A DNA stretch of 64,000 nucleotides from Aquitalea palustris (lineage in GTDB: Bacteria > Pseudomonadota > Gammaproteobacteria > Burkholderiales > Chromobacteriaceae): NCBI RefSeq assembly GCF_003693445.1, contig NZ_RFAR01000006.1, positions 1-64,000 of the forward strand, in the 5' to 3' direction. Positions 37,192 through 46,442 of the stretch are shown here, one piece after another. Position 1 is the stretch's first letter. The number at the start of each line of letters is the position of its first letter. The position numbers were made by a program, and so were the translations under genes. The notes below the pieces were generated by a model. That model was not told where the DNA came from. It worked only from the letters and a program-made list of their open reading frames with translations, and made no database searches.

Positions 37192-37857
37192 TTATGGTTT
37201 CTGTCTGTCGGCAGTGTCGGCAGCGGCAAAGAAACCCTGCTGTTCCGCCGCGTCCAGTGCCTGTAGCAGCCACTGGCCGGCCAGCGGGCAGCCATCGCTT
37301 ACCTTGCTGACTGCCATGGCCAGCACCTGCTGCTTGCTGATGCCGTTTTCACGCCAGCTTTGGCCCTGGCGGCTCAGATTGAGCAGAATGGGCATCAGCC
37401 GGTCCATGGCGCGGGCGAAGCGCGCCTCGGCGCTCTGCCGCGCCTCAAATTCCTGCCACAGCGCTACCAGGCCGTCGGCCTGCTCTGGCGGCAGCAGGCC
37501 ACAGATGCGGCGGATGGCGGCCAGCTCTTCCGCTTCGCGCGCCGCGCTGTCGGTTTCGGCGTAGACAATGACATCGCCGGTATCAATTTCGCCCAGGTCG
37601 TGAATCAGCAGCATGCGGATCACCTTGTCGATATCCAGCGGTACCGGCGCGTGCTGCGCCATGCTCAGCGCCAGCAGCGCGGCCTGCCAGCTGTGCTCGG
37701 CCGAATTCTCATAGCGATCCAGTCCAAGCGGCTTGGTCTTGCGCAGCACGGATTTGAGCTTGTCGACCTCCAGAATGAAATCGATCTGTTTTTGCAATAC
37801 GGCAAAAGAGGGGGTCACGGTGACGACTCCGGCAAAGAATGAGCTGGGGGCGCTCAT
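37192..37857 (-). CDS. HD-domain hydrolase (YfbR/HDDC2-like)
   Basis: A 221-residue protein with a metal-binding HD domain: NSAEHSWQAALLAL (His near residue 45), LLIHDLGEIDTGD (HD near residue 80) and a final Asp in FARAMDRLMPILL. The SAEHSW and HDLGEIDTGD pattern is that of 5'-deoxynucleotidases of the YfbR/HDDC2 group. A role in dNMP turnover is likely. The start at 37857 (or the adjacent ATG at 37860) was chosen; the frame further upstream overlaps the divergent promoter. Confidence 0.85.
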   Translation of the reverse strand: MSAPSSFFAGVVTVTPSFAVLQKQIDFILEVDKLKSVLRKTKPLGLDRYENSAEHSWQAALLALSMAQHAPVPLDIDKVIRMLLIHDLGEIDTGDVIVYAETDSAAREAEELAAIRRICGLLPPEQADGLVALWQEFEARQSAEARFARAMDRLMPILLNLSRQGQSWRENGISKQQVLAMAVSKVSDGCPLAGQWLLQALDAAEQQGFFAAADTADRQKP

Positions 37858-37957
37858 CATACGCCTGTGGTTTGGGCTTGCGCAGATGGATTGTGCCCGC
37901 TGGACGCTGTCTGATGATTTATAGTGCAATGACATCAGGCCACCATGTGAGCATGTC

Positions 37958-39058
37958 ATGAGCGATGAAGTGCAACTGCAGTTTGTGCGGGAAGACGCGG
38001 AAGGCTTTCAGGACTTCCGCGACGTGCTGTCCGACTATGCACCGCAAATCGAGAAACTGGCTTCACAGCTGGGGCAGAATCCGTCATCGCCCGAGCTGGT
38101 GGGGGACCTGTTCCGACTGATGCATACCATCAAGGGCGATGCCGGGCTGTGCCGGGTGATGTTCGTGGTGCCCTTTGCCCATGCGCTGGAGGGCTTGCTG
38201 GCCCGGCTGCGCAACGGCGAGCTGTTATATCAGGAGGTGATGGGCGACGTGCTGTTGCTGGTGCTGGACCGCATCGAACTGGTCATGGCGCAGATCGCCA
38301 GTGCGCGGCCGGTGGATGAGGGACAGATGCATACCCTGCTGGAGACCCTGCGTTCGCTGGAAAGCCTGCCGCTGCCTTCGCTGCTGGCGACCTGTTCGCG
38401 GCTGGTGGCCGCCATGGTGGGTGTTCAGGGCAAGAGTGAAGCACCGGCGGTGGCGACAGGGGTGAAGTCGGTGTTGCAGTCGCGCCAGCAGGACATGCTG
38501 CTGTTTCGCACCCTGGCGCTGCAACTGGAACAGCGCATGCCGGAATTTCTCGGCCGCACCGAGCGCAATCTCAAGCTGGCGCTGGAACTGAACCGGCAGG
38601 CTGGTGGCTGGGTGGACGCCGAGCAGCTGGAGGCAGCGGTATACATGCACGATGTCGGCATGATGTTCCTGCCGGAGGCGGTATGGCTGAAGCTGGGGCA
38701 GATCAATGACAACGAACGCCGGTTGATGGCTTTGCACCCAGCCTGGGTGGCTGGTTTGCTGGGACGGATGCCAGGCTGGGAAGAGGCGGCGCTGATGGTG
38801 CTGCAACACCACGAAACACCGGATGGCGAAGGGTATCCTTATGGCCTGGCCAGTGGTGAAATCAGCCAGGGGGCGCGCATCCTGGCTCTGGTGGATGCTT
38901 TCGAGGCGGTGATGCTCAAGCATGCCCACCGCGGGCAGCGCCGCTCCATGCTGCGGGCGGCGGCAGAACTGAATGCGGCGGACGACCAGTTCGAGCGGGC
39001 CTGGCTTGATCCCTTCAATCAGGTCATTCGCCGCATGCTGGAGCAGTCTGCCACCTAA
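37958..39058 (+). CDS. Hpt domain fused to an HD-GYP domain
   Basis: A 366-residue signalling protein. The N-terminal Hpt domain has the phospho-accepting His in LMHTIKGDAGL (about residue 52). The C-terminal HD-GYP domain has YMHDVGM (about residue 228), a His in LHPAWV, HHETPDGEGYP (about residue 287) and a weak end. HDxGM replaces the usual HDxGK, so catalysis is possible but not sure. It suggests c-di-GMP hydrolysis or binding driven by a phosphorelay. The stop overlaps the stop of the convergent hydrolase gene. Confidence 0.85.
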   Translation: MSDEVQLQFVREDAEGFQDFRDVLSDYAPQIEKLASQLGQNPSSPELVGDLFRLMHTIKGDAGLCRVMFVVPFAHALEGLLARLRNGELLYQEVMGDVLLLVLDRIELVMAQIASARPVDEGQMHTLLETLRSLESLPLPSLLATCSRLVAAMVGVQGKSEAPAVATGVKSVLQSRQQDMLLFRTLALQLEQRMPEFLGRTERNLKLALELNRQAGGWVDAEQLEAAVYMHDVGMMFLPEAVWLKLGQINDNERRLMALHPAWVAGLLGRMPGWEEAALMVLQHHETPDGEGYPYGLASGEISQGARILALVDAFEAVMLKHAHRGQRRSMLRAAAELNAADDQFERAWLDPFNQVIRRMLEQSAT

Positions 39059-39915
39059 TCGGCAGTCGCTGGCTTGCTGGCCTGCATGCCATGGCTGTCC
39101 AGCCAGGCCTGCAGCCGCTGCCAGCCATCCTGTGCCGCAGCCGCCTGGTAAGAGGAGCGGTAATCGGCGTTGAAGGCATGGCCGGCGGTCGGGTACACCA
39201 CGATTTGCGAGCCACTCTGCCCTTGCTGCAAGGCTTGCCGCATGTGCTCAACGGTGTCCTGGGGAATGCTGCTGTCTTGCCCGCCGTACAGGCCCAGTAT
39301 TGGTACGCTCAGGCTGGCTGCCACATCGACCGGCTGGCTTGGCGTCAGTGCATCGTGGGTGCCTTCCAGCTTGCCGTACCAGGCGATCCCGGCTTTCAGG
39401 TGTGGGTTGTGACTGGCATACAGCCAGCAGATGCGTCCGCCCCAGCAAAAACCGGTGATGGCCGCCCGGCTGGCATCACCACCATGGGCGGCAGCCCAGC
39501 CCAGCGTGGCGTCGAGATCCTGCATCACCTGTGCGTCTGGCACCTTGCTGACGATGTCCTTGATGATGCTGGCAATGTCGGGGCTGGCGGCAGGATTGCC
39601 CTGGCGAAAATATAGCTCGGGAGCCACCGCCAGATAGCCCAGCTTGGCCAGGCGGCGACAGATGTCACGAATGTGTTCGTGCACACCAAAAATTTCCTGC
39701 ACCACCAGCACGATCGGCAGGCTGCCGCTGGCCGCTGGGCGGGCGAAATAAACGGGGAGGATGCCATCGTCCAGCGGAATGCCGGCCAGGCCGCTGTCCA
39801 GCGCCCGGCTGTCGGTGGCGATGCTGCCGGCAGCCACCGGCTGTACGGCCAATGCAAAACCGGCGGCCAGCGCGCCCTGAATGAAAGCGCGGCGCGGTGG
39901 GTTGAAATTATCCAT
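39055..39915 (-). CDS. Dienelactone hydrolase family protein with Tat-like signal
   Basis: A 286-residue alpha/beta-hydrolase. The N-terminus has a twin-arginine-like signal (PPRRAFIQGALAAGFALA). The catalytic triad is Cys in GFCWGGRICW (GxCxGG), Asp near LYGGQDSSIP and His in YPTAGHAFNADY. The family hydrolyses dienelactone and other cyclic esters; the true substrate is not clear. Export by Tat is inferred. The start at 39915 places the RR motif close to the terminus. Confidence 0.9.
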   Translation of the reverse strand: MDNFNPPRRAFIQGALAAGFALAVQPVAAGSIATDSRALDSGLAGIPLDDGILPVYFARPAASGSLPIVLVVQEIFGVHEHIRDICRRLAKLGYLAVAPELYFRQGNPAASPDIASIIKDIVSKVPDAQVMQDLDATLGWAAAHGGDASRAAITGFCWGGRICWLYASHNPHLKAGIAWYGKLEGTHDALTPSQPVDVAASLSVPILGLYGGQDSSIPQDTVEHMRQALQQGQSGSQIVVYPTAGHAFNADYRSSYQAAAAQDGWQRLQAWLDSHGMQASKPATAD

Positions 39916-40081
39916 ACGGGCTTGCTCCGGTGAGTCCTGTCGATTACTGCTGTCAGGACTTGTGGTTTGCTGCGGGCTTGGCGACAATGCCGCTCCAGCG
40001 TCCGCCTGCGTCGTGGTTTGTCGGCGTCAAGGGCGTTGTTTGATTAAAATACAGTCTAGATCCGGTTACCCATTCTCTGCC

Positions 40082-41230
40082 ATGTCCCAGCCGCCATCCA
40101 AGATAAAGCTTCCCGGCAGTTTTCTGCGCGTGGGAGAGCAGCTTACCGTAGATGTATATGCCAAAAACGGCTTTCTGCTGCTGAAAAAAGGCCATTATGT
40201 GCTGACGCCCGAGCAGCGCGAGCGGCTGATGGATGTAGCGCACGGCGATGCTGAGGAAGTGGCGGTCAGGCTGGAGCGTGAACGGCTGGACCGGGCGGCG
40301 CAGCGTGAACGTGAAGCCGCCAGCATGGTTCCCAAGAATCCACTGGTGGAAGTCGGCTTCATGGCGGGGCGGCTGGAGGCCTTGCTCTTGCATGGCCTGG
40401 CGGTGCCGGGACTGGCCGGACGGCTGGAGGAAATGGCCGAAGAGCTGCTGTTACTCACGCAGCGCTTTCGCGATGGCATGTTGGCCTCGCTGTTCCTGGT
40501 GCCGGTCCGCTCGCATAGCCTGAAGGTGGCCACGCTGCTGGCCCTGTTGGGGCGGCGGCTGGGGCTGGAGCCGTCCAGGCTGCACAGCCTGGTGTGCGCT
40601 GGTTTGTCGATGAATGTGGCCATCAGTCAGCTGTTAAACCAGCTGGGTGTGCAGCGACAGGCCATGACGCTGAGTCAGCAGGACGAGATGTATGCCCACC
40701 CGGTAATGAGTTCGGCCATTCTGCGCGAAGCCGGGGTGGTGGATGAGCACTGGCATCTGCTGGTGCAGACCCACCACGAACAGGATGATGGTCAGGGCTA
40801 TCCGGCCGGCTTGTGCGGCGAGGAGATTCATCCGGATGCCCGCTTGCTGGCACTTGTCGACCATCTGTGCGAGCACTTGCAGCAAGATGCCGTGTTGCCA
40901 TCGCTGGTAATGGCCAGCCTGTTTCGCGGCGAGCTGGGGCAATTTGCGCCCGCGCTGGTGTCCTTGTTGATCAAGGAAATGGGTATTTATCCGCCAGGTA
41001 CATTTGTGCGGCTGGCCAATAATGAAATTGCCGTGGTGACCCATAGTGGCGACAAGGCCAATCAGCCGCGGGTGGCTGCCTTACGCAAACTGGATGGCCC
41101 GCCTTATGCTGACGTGCTGCTGCGTGACACCCGCCAGCCGGCTTATCGCGTGGTGGAAGCGGTGGCGGCGGCCAGCGCTGCCGTCAAGCCGGCCTATCTG
41201 ACCCGCTTGTGGACTTCGCGACTGGGTTGA
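40082..41230 (+). CDS. Degenerate HD-GYP domain protein
   Basis: A 382-residue protein. The N-terminal part has DUF3391-like sequence (LRVGEQLTVDVYAKNGFLLLKKGHYVL) common in HD-GYP proteins. The HD-GYP part keeps a His in RSHSLKVA, HP in MYAHPVM and HHEQDDGQGYPAGL, but the HDxGK motif is replaced by AGLSMNVA, so two metal ligands are missing. It is likely an inactive c-di-GMP receptor or an effector rather than an enzyme. ATG 40082 was chosen; the frame before it has no support. Confidence 0.82.
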   Translation: MSQPPSKIKLPGSFLRVGEQLTVDVYAKNGFLLLKKGHYVLTPEQRERLMDVAHGDAEEVAVRLERERLDRAAQREREAASMVPKNPLVEVGFMAGRLEALLLHGLAVPGLAGRLEEMAEELLLLTQRFRDGMLASLFLVPVRSHSLKVATLLALLGRRLGLEPSRLHSLVCAGLSMNVAISQLLNQLGVQRQAMTLSQQDEMYAHPVMSSAILREAGVVDEHWHLLVQTHHEQDDGQGYPAGLCGEEIHPDARLLALVDHLCEHLQQDAVLPSLVMASLFRGELGQFAPALVSLLIKEMGIYPPGTFVRLANNEIAVVTHSGDKANQPRVAALRKLDGPPYADVLLRDTRQPAYRVVEAVAAASAAVKPAYLTRLWTSRLG

Positions 41231-41238
41231 TCCGGTAT

Positions 41239-41835
41239 TCAGGGTGCAGCTGTGCCTGGATTGGCGGCAGCGGGCAGTTGCAAGGGCCGGATCTCCACAT
41301 GGCTCAGGTCCTGCACCTTCCACACCCGGCGCATATGGCCGAAATCTCGTTTCTGTTGATTGCTCAGCTTCATTTCCGGGCGCAGTGACAAGTCCAGAAA
41401 CACCTCTCCCAGATAGACACTGCTGCCGGCACTGATGTCGAAGCCAGCGTGGATCGGCATGCTGACCGAGCGCCACTGGCTGCCCCAGCCCGACTCTTCT
41501 ATCCAGTTGCCCCAGGCATCCGCCACCTGGTAATGCCCCGGTGGCAAGGCAAACAATTGCAGCCGGCCATCGACCGGACTCATGCCTTCCTCGCCGAATA
41601 CCGTATCGGTATTCATGCTGGCGCGGCCATTGGCCACGGTCTGGCCCTGACTGTCGACAATGTGCATGCCGGTATTGGCCGAGTCCTGGTCAAATGCGCG
41701 TGCAGTGAGCGATACGATGGCATAGCCATAGCCGGGGGGAGGGGTGATGCTGCCCTGTAGTCGATCTGCCATGGTGGTGCAGGCAGAGAGCAGGCTGACG
41801 CCAAGCAGCAGGCAGCTGCGCTGGAGGATGGCCAT
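41239..41835 (-). CDS. Predicted lipoprotein of unknown function
   Basis: A 198-residue protein with a lipobox (LLSAC, Cys19). It has a central beta-rich domain with RLQLFALPPGHYQVADAWGNW (part shown), which resembles carboxypeptidase-regulatory-like or transthyretin-like folds that bring an intake of PPGxY motifs. Function unknown. It converges on the degenerate HD-GYP gene with an eight-base gap. Confidence 0.75.
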   Translation of the reverse strand: MAILQRSCLLLGVSLLSACTTMADRLQGSITPPPGYGYAIVSLTARAFDQDSANTGMHIVDSQGQTVANGRASMNTDTVFGEEGMSPVDGRLQLFALPPGHYQVADAWGNWIEESGWGSQWRSVSMPIHAGFDISAGSSVYLGEVFLDLSLRPEMKLSNQQKRDFGHMRRVWKVQDLSHVEIRPLQLPAAANPGTAAP

Positions 41836-42004
41836 GGGTCCGGGCTCCTTGGTATTGGGTGGGACAAGCGCTCAGTATGACATGCGGCAGGGCGTGCGTT
41901 GCGGTGGGTAGCGACGCATTCATGCGCCTTGCCGTCTGTGCGGATTCGGGTATGCTAGCCGATCATTTTATCGTTGATAACAAAAACACGAGCAAAGGAA
42001 ACCC

Positions 42005-42316
42005 ATGGAACAGTTCGATAATGTCAGCGTGGCCAAGCGTGCCAATGTTTATTTTGACGGCAAATGTGTCAGCCATAGCATCACCCTGGCCGATGGCACT
42101 CGCAAATCGGTAGGCGTTATCCTGCCGTCCAAGCTGCTGTTCAATACTGGTGCACCGGAAATCATGGAGTTGCTGGAAGGCCAGTGCCGCATCACCCTGG
42201 CCGGCAGCAGCGAAGCAGTAAGCTATCAGGGTGGCCAGAGTTTCAATGTGCCTGGCGACAGCTCCTTCCAGATTGAAGTGCTGGAAACCCTGCACTACGT
42301 GTGTCATTTCGGCTGA
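42005..42316 (+). CDS. ppnP: Pyrimidine/purine nucleoside phosphorylase PpnP
   Basis: A 103-residue cupin-like protein of the DUF1255 (YaiE/PpnP) family. The family pattern runs from [11 protein letters not shown] and [10 protein letters not shown] to [14 protein letters not shown] and HYVCHF. It cleaves many nucleosides with phosphate to free bases and pentose-1-phosphate. The start follows an AAAGGAA site. A strong terminator follows. Confidence 0.95.
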   Translation: MEQFDNVSVAKRANVYFDGKCVSHSITLADGTRKSVGVILPSKLLFNTGAPEIMELLEGQCRITLAGSSEAVSYQGGQSFNVPGDSSFQIEVLETLHYVCHFG

Positions 42317-42364
42317 ACCGTTACGGCGGCATGAGGCTGCGGCCTCGCTGAAAATGATGTAACC

Positions 42365-42395
42365 ATGCCGGTAGTCCTCGACTGCCGGCATTTTT
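42365..42395 (+). terminator. Terminator after ppnP
   Basis: Stem ATGCCGG(C/T)AG with its complement (ATGCCGGTAGT ... ACTGCCGGCAT) is followed by T5. Confidence 0.9.
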
Positions 42396-42955
42396 ATTGC
42401 GGCGGCCACCGGCTTGTCTTGTCTCGGTGCCATGGGCTGGTGTGCTGCAGATGGTGCGGATGAAAAATCCTGCTGCGGCGTGCTGTCTGCTTGTCCGGTC
42501 CTAGTAATGCCTGTGCAGGCAAGTGCCTGAGGAAAACTACGCCATTTTGATAGCCAAGCTTATAAGCTACGGCTCGATAATACTCGTCACATTTCACAGT
42601 TACACTGGACGGCGCCATTTTGCCCTTGTGCATTGCCCGCCGCCTGTCTTGTCTTTGGCTTGCCATCTGCGCGGCGAGCAGTTCTGCATGGTGATACAGT
42701 CACCAACTGGCAGGCTGTTTGCTGTGTATTGTCGGACAGGGCATGGGAAGGGTTGCAGTGGCTGGCAGGGCTTGCGCAAGCTGTTATAAGCAAAACTACG
42801 CTTTTCCTGCCTTATCCGAAAGGATATCCTTGCAAACCTTGTCCCGCTTGGGTTAAGGGTAATAAGAGCTATGATGACAATAACCAGGCCAGGCGCTGTC
42901 AGCGGGCGACCTGCCATGATCAACCAGCCATGGGCATGGTGACTGGAACAAGTGG
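42396..42955. other. Intergenic region upstream of the EAL gene
   Basis: No convincing gene in this 560-base gap. Short frames on both strands lack family resemblance or ribosome sites. A long leader to the EAL gene is possible. A search by eye for a c-di-GMP riboswitch was negative. A short palindrome AGGATATCCT lies at 42823-42832. Confidence 0.55.
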
Positions 42956-44545
42956 ATGCTTAAAAAAGTCAGGACGCTATGGTCGCGTTATGCATTGTCA
43001 CCCAAACCGGCGGTTGTTTATTCCGCTGCGCTGGCGTCATGCCTGCTGACTGGCTGGCTGCTGTCGCTGCTGGTGACCTGGCAGCAGGATCGCACCGAGC
43101 TGCATGAGCGGGTCAGCCTGCTGACGCAACAGCTGGATCAACAGATCGGCCTGGCCAATGGCGCGCTGGGCCGGATCGATGCCGTGCCGGTCAGTGCGGC
43201 CTGTGATCTGCCACGCCAGATGCTGGCCTCGGTGGTGCAGTCCACCCCGCATGCCCGCTATGCCCTGCGTGTAGGGGCGGATGGCACGGCGTGTACTTCC
43301 GATTTGTCGCGGCAGGATGTGCCGGCTCTGCCAAACGATGGCCGGGTGTTGCTGCTTAGCGGCAGCCGCGATGCCAAGGCCTCGCTACGGCTGCAGCGCC
43401 ATGGCTATGGTGTCAGCATGATCGAACTGGGCGGCGATGCCTTCGTCAATCTGCTGCAACAAGCCGCATCCGGCGACATGCAGGCTTATATGGTGCTGGG
43501 TGAGCAATACCTGGCGGCTGATGGCAAGGTGCGTCCCATGGATGACAGCATCGGTCAGGGGCTGAGCTTCAGCCTGCCCGCACCCAGCGGCCAGTTCAGC
43601 ATCGTGATGCAGGAGTCCTGGCTATCCGTGCTGGAAGGCTCGTTGCTGCGCCGGCCGGACACCTTGCTGCTGGCGGTATTGGCAGGGCTGGTGCTGGCCT
43701 GGTCCTTGTTGCGGCGCGAGGTGGCACGTAATTCCACGGGCTGGGAGATTGCCCAGGGTATCCGTAACCGCGAATTCTTTACCCACTACCAGCCCATTGT
43801 CACGGCAGAGCATGGCGAGTGTGTCGGGGTGGAGGTGCTGGCGCGCTGGCGCCATCCGGTGCAGGGGGCCATCCGCTCTGATCTGTTCATTCCGGCAGCC
43901 GAAGATGCCGGGCTGATCGTACCGCTCACCCGCTACCTGATCCGCCGTGTGACCAAGGAGCTGAAACAGGTTGCCTTGCCGCCCGGTTTCTTTGTCGGCA
44001 TCAATATCGCTGCCGAACATCTGGGCATGCCGGACCTGGTGGAAGACTGCAAGATTCTGCTGGCGGTATTGCGCGAGAAAAAAGCTGTGCTGGTGTTGGA
44101 AGTCTCCGAGCGCTTTCCGCTGCCCGAGCATCAGGTCACCCATCGTGTAGTGCAGGATTTGCGCCAGATGGGCGTGAAGCTGGCGCTGGATGATTTTGGT
44201 ATCGGCCACGCCGACCGCAATTATCTGCGGCGCTGGGGTTTTGACTACCTGAAGGTGGAGAAGGGCTATGTATCGGCCCTGGGCAAGGACAGTTTCAAGA
44301 CCAATATCCTGGATGGCCTGCTGCAGACCTCGCATCAGCTCGGTGTGCAGGTGATTGTGAAAGGGGTGGAAACCCAGGGCCAGCAAAACTACCTGTCGGT
44401 CAAGGGCTTCGAATTCCTGCAGGGCTTTTATTTTGGCAAACCGATGACGCTGAATCACTTCCGGCAGTGGTTGTACTCCGGCATTACCCAGGACCGGGTG
44501 CCCGCGACTGCTGGTGTGGGCAGGGCTGAGGCGACCGATCGCTGA
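42956..44545 (+). CDS. Membrane-bound EAL-domain protein with CSS-type sensor
   Basis: A 529-residue protein with a TM helix (about 22-42), a periplasmic sensor with a Cys pair (ACDLPRQM and TACTSDL) like CSS-motif domains, a second TM (about 230-248) and a C-terminal EAL domain (about 265-510). EVLAR replaces EALLR, and LDDFGIG and NIAAEHL are intact. In the loop normally read AEGVE this protein has VKGVE. c-di-GMP phosphodiesterase activity is expected by family but may be lost. A terminator follows. Confidence 0.88.
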   Translation: MLKKVRTLWSRYALSPKPAVVYSAALASCLLTGWLLSLLVTWQQDRTELHERVSLLTQQLDQQIGLANGALGRIDAVPVSAACDLPRQMLASVVQSTPHARYALRVGADGTACTSDLSRQDVPALPNDGRVLLLSGSRDAKASLRLQRHGYGVSMIELGGDAFVNLLQQAASGDMQAYMVLGEQYLAADGKVRPMDDSIGQGLSFSLPAPSGQFSIVMQESWLSVLEGSLLRRPDTLLLAVLAGLVLAWSLLRREVARNSTGWEIAQGIRNREFFTHYQPIVTAEHGECVGVEVLARWRHPVQGAIRSDLFIPAAEDAGLIVPLTRYLIRRVTKELKQVALPPGFFVGINIAAEHLGMPDLVEDCKILLAVLREKKAVLVLEVSERFPLPEHQVTHRVVQDLRQMGVKLALDDFGIGHADRNYLRRWGFDYLKVEKGYVSALGKDSFKTNILDGLLQTSHQLGVQVIVKGVETQGQQNYLSVKGFEFLQGFYFGKPMTLNHFRQWLYSGITQDRVPATAGVGRAEATDR

Positions 44546-44567
44546 CACTAGCCGGATGAATGTGAAG

Positions 44568-44593
44568 GGCCAGACAAACTGTCTGGCCTTTTT
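44568..44593 (+). terminator. Terminator after the EAL gene
   Basis: Stem GGCCAGAC and GTCTGGCC with a five-base loop is followed by T5. Confidence 0.92.
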
Positions 44594-44696
44594 GCTTTTG
44601 GGCCGTCTTGCACGTGCTGATAAGAAGATGCCGGGCTGGCGGCGGTATGGCGCTTGCGCTTACAATGCGGCCCTTTTTTCTCGTCCGGGGTGCTTG

Positions 44697-45536
44697 ATGG
44701 AGATGATTTACACAGTGCAGCGCTATGCGGCAACACGGCCATGGGCCAAGCGTGTCGGGCAACTATATGGGCGGGAGGTGCAGCAGGCCGCTGCACAGCA
44801 GCAAGTGCAGGAGCTGGTGCAGCGCGAGCTGGCGCGTGCCGCTCAGGTTTATCCGGCAGTCGCGGAGCGCACTGCCAGCGAGCAGCGGCTGGCCGATGCC
44901 TATGGGCAGTTCTGCCGTCATGGCAAGGTGATGGCACATCTGGAAGATGGTTTGATGCAGGCGTTGCGGCATACCCGCGTGCCCGGCAATCTGCCCGACC
45001 GACTGCAGTTGCCGGCTGCGGCGTTTTATCTGCATGTCGATGGTGCCGAGGGCGGAGCTTTCGTCATGCAGGTGCCGGATCGCCAGGAAGTGGCCTTGCT
45101 GCTATTGCGGGCAGATTTCTCGTTGGCAGGTGCCGACTGGCTGGCGGATGTCGAGGATAGCCTGGCTTTGCTGGTGAGCTATCCGGGCGAATTGGCTGAG
45201 CCGCTGGCGGCGGTTGCTGCGGAGTGGCGTGGCTTGCTAACGGCAGTGTTGAATGGACTGGCCTTGATGACGCAGCCGCGATTGCAGCTGGTGCGGGGCT
45301 GGGAGAGTACAGCCCCATCAGACAGTGTGGCCTTGGCCATGCATCCATCCTGTGCCAAGAGCCGGCAGAAGGGGCGTAGCCAGCTTTTGCAAGCCGGCTA
45401 TCAGGAAGTGAGTTATTGCCGTCTGGATGGCATGGCTACCCTGCCAGGCCAGTACGCCACGGCGGGCTACTGGCGGCGGCAGGCAGTCAACGATGCACAG
45501 GGCGGCTCGCGCCTGGTGTGGGTGATGCCGCGCTGA
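44697..45536 (+). CDS. Protein of unknown function
   Basis: A 279-residue soluble protein that I do not recognise. The N-terminal part is helical and rich in Gln, Ala and Glu (REVQQAAAQQQVQELVQREL, about residues 25-45). No TM helix or signal is seen. The start at 44697 is preferred over ATG 44703 and over the upstream frame, which crosses the EAL terminator. It ends one base before the stop of the convergent double-receiver gene. It may be lineage-specific. Confidence 0.7.
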   Translation: MEMIYTVQRYAATRPWAKRVGQLYGREVQQAAAQQQVQELVQRELARAAQVYPAVAERTASEQRLADAYGQFCRHGKVMAHLEDGLMQALRHTRVPGNLPDRLQLPAAAFYLHVDGAEGGAFVMQVPDRQEVALLLLRADFSLAGADWLADVEDSLALLVSYPGELAEPLAAVAAEWRGLLTAVLNGLALMTQPRLQLVRGWESTAPSDSVALAMHPSCAKSRQKGRSQLLQAGYQEVSYCRLDGMATLPGQYATAGYWRRQAVNDAQGGSRLVWVMPR

Positions 45537-46334
45537 TCAGCGCTGCGCCAATTGCGTGCGCAGTACCTGGCGCACGGCCGAGGTTTCAAATGGTTTGCCC
45601 ATGATGGCGGATACCCCGGCGGCCTCGGCGGCGGCCAGTCTTTCCATGTTTTCTTCGCTGGAAATCATGATGATGGGCACCGAGCTTTGCATGCTGCGGG
45701 TGCGGATATAGCTGGCCAGCTCGCAGCCGTCCATCATTGGCATGTTGTAGTCGGTCAGTACCAGGTCAAACAGGGTGCTGTCTATCAGCGGCAGTGCGTC
45801 CTTGCCGCTCCAGGATTCGGTGATTTTTTCGAAACCCAGCCGTTCCAGTACGGTGCGGATGTGGCGGCGCGCCATCACGCTGTCGTCCACTACCAGGATG
45901 TTGAGATCGGCGTAGTCGAGGTCGCTGTCGGTGTCATTCTGGTTGGCCGCCAGAAAATCCATGGTGTCGTTGATAACCTTGCGCAGTTGGGGCAGGTCGA
46001 AGGGTTTGGGCAGTATGCCCATCAGGCCGGCCTGGCGCATGGGGTCGATCAGGTCGGGATTGGTTTCGCTGGAAACCAGGATGAACGGCAGGTCACGCAG
46101 TTCCGGGTGGCCGCGCATGCGGAAAATCATCTCTCCGGCGGTCATGTCGGGTAGATGGAAGGCGCTCATCACCACGTCCGGCTTGTATTTGCCGATGTAT
46201 TCCAGCAAGGCTTCCCCGGTTTCGAATACTTCCATGCGCGTAATGCCGAGTTCGGACAGGGCATTGCGAATGATTTGTGCCTGAACCGACGAGCTTTCTG
46301 CCAGGGCGACGATCAAGTGTTGAATGGACAGCAT
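45537..46334 (-). CDS. Tandem receiver protein with an N-terminal pseudo-receiver
   Basis: A 265-residue protein of two CheY-like domains and no output domain. The second domain (about residues 145-263) has VVDDS, the phosphoacceptor in LTDYNMPMMDG and the Lys in MGKPF. The first (about 1-125) has AFHLPDM where the acceptor Asp should be, so Ala replaces Asp; its Lys is kept (PKPFD). It likely acts as a regulator or stopper in a chemotaxis or c-di-GMP pathway by protein contact. The start at 46334 removes 23 residues without domain match. Confidence 0.85.
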   Translation of the reverse strand: MLSIQHLIVALAESSSVQAQIIRNALSELGITRMEVFETGEALLEYIGKYKPDVVMSAFHLPDMTAGEMIFRMRGHPELRDLPFILVSSETNPDLIDPMRQAGLMGILPKPFDLPQLRKVINDTMDFLAANQNDTDSDLDYADLNILVVDDSVMARRHIRTVLERLGFEKITESWSGKDALPLIDSTLFDLVLTDYNMPMMDGCELASYIRTRSMQSSVPIIMISSEENMERLAAAEAAGVSAIMGKPFETSAVRQVLRTQLAQR

Positions 46335-46404
46335 GCGCTTTTCCGTTTTCTGTGTAGCTATGTACCAATATAGGCGCTTTGGCGGCGCTGTCATGGCCGC
46401 CAAT

Positions 46405-46432
46405 GAAAAAACCCTGCCGTGGAGGCAGGGTT
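46405..46432 (-). terminator. Terminator of fbp
   Basis: Stem AACCCTGCC and GGCAGGGTT with a five-base loop is followed on the minus strand by a T-run. It lies just after the fbp stop codon. Confidence 0.9.
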
Positions 46433-46442
46433 GACTGGTTGA

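Noticed and set aside
42396-42955. c-di-GMP riboswitch before the EAL gene
   Set aside because: No GEMM-type core sequence could be matched by eye; a covariance search would settle it.
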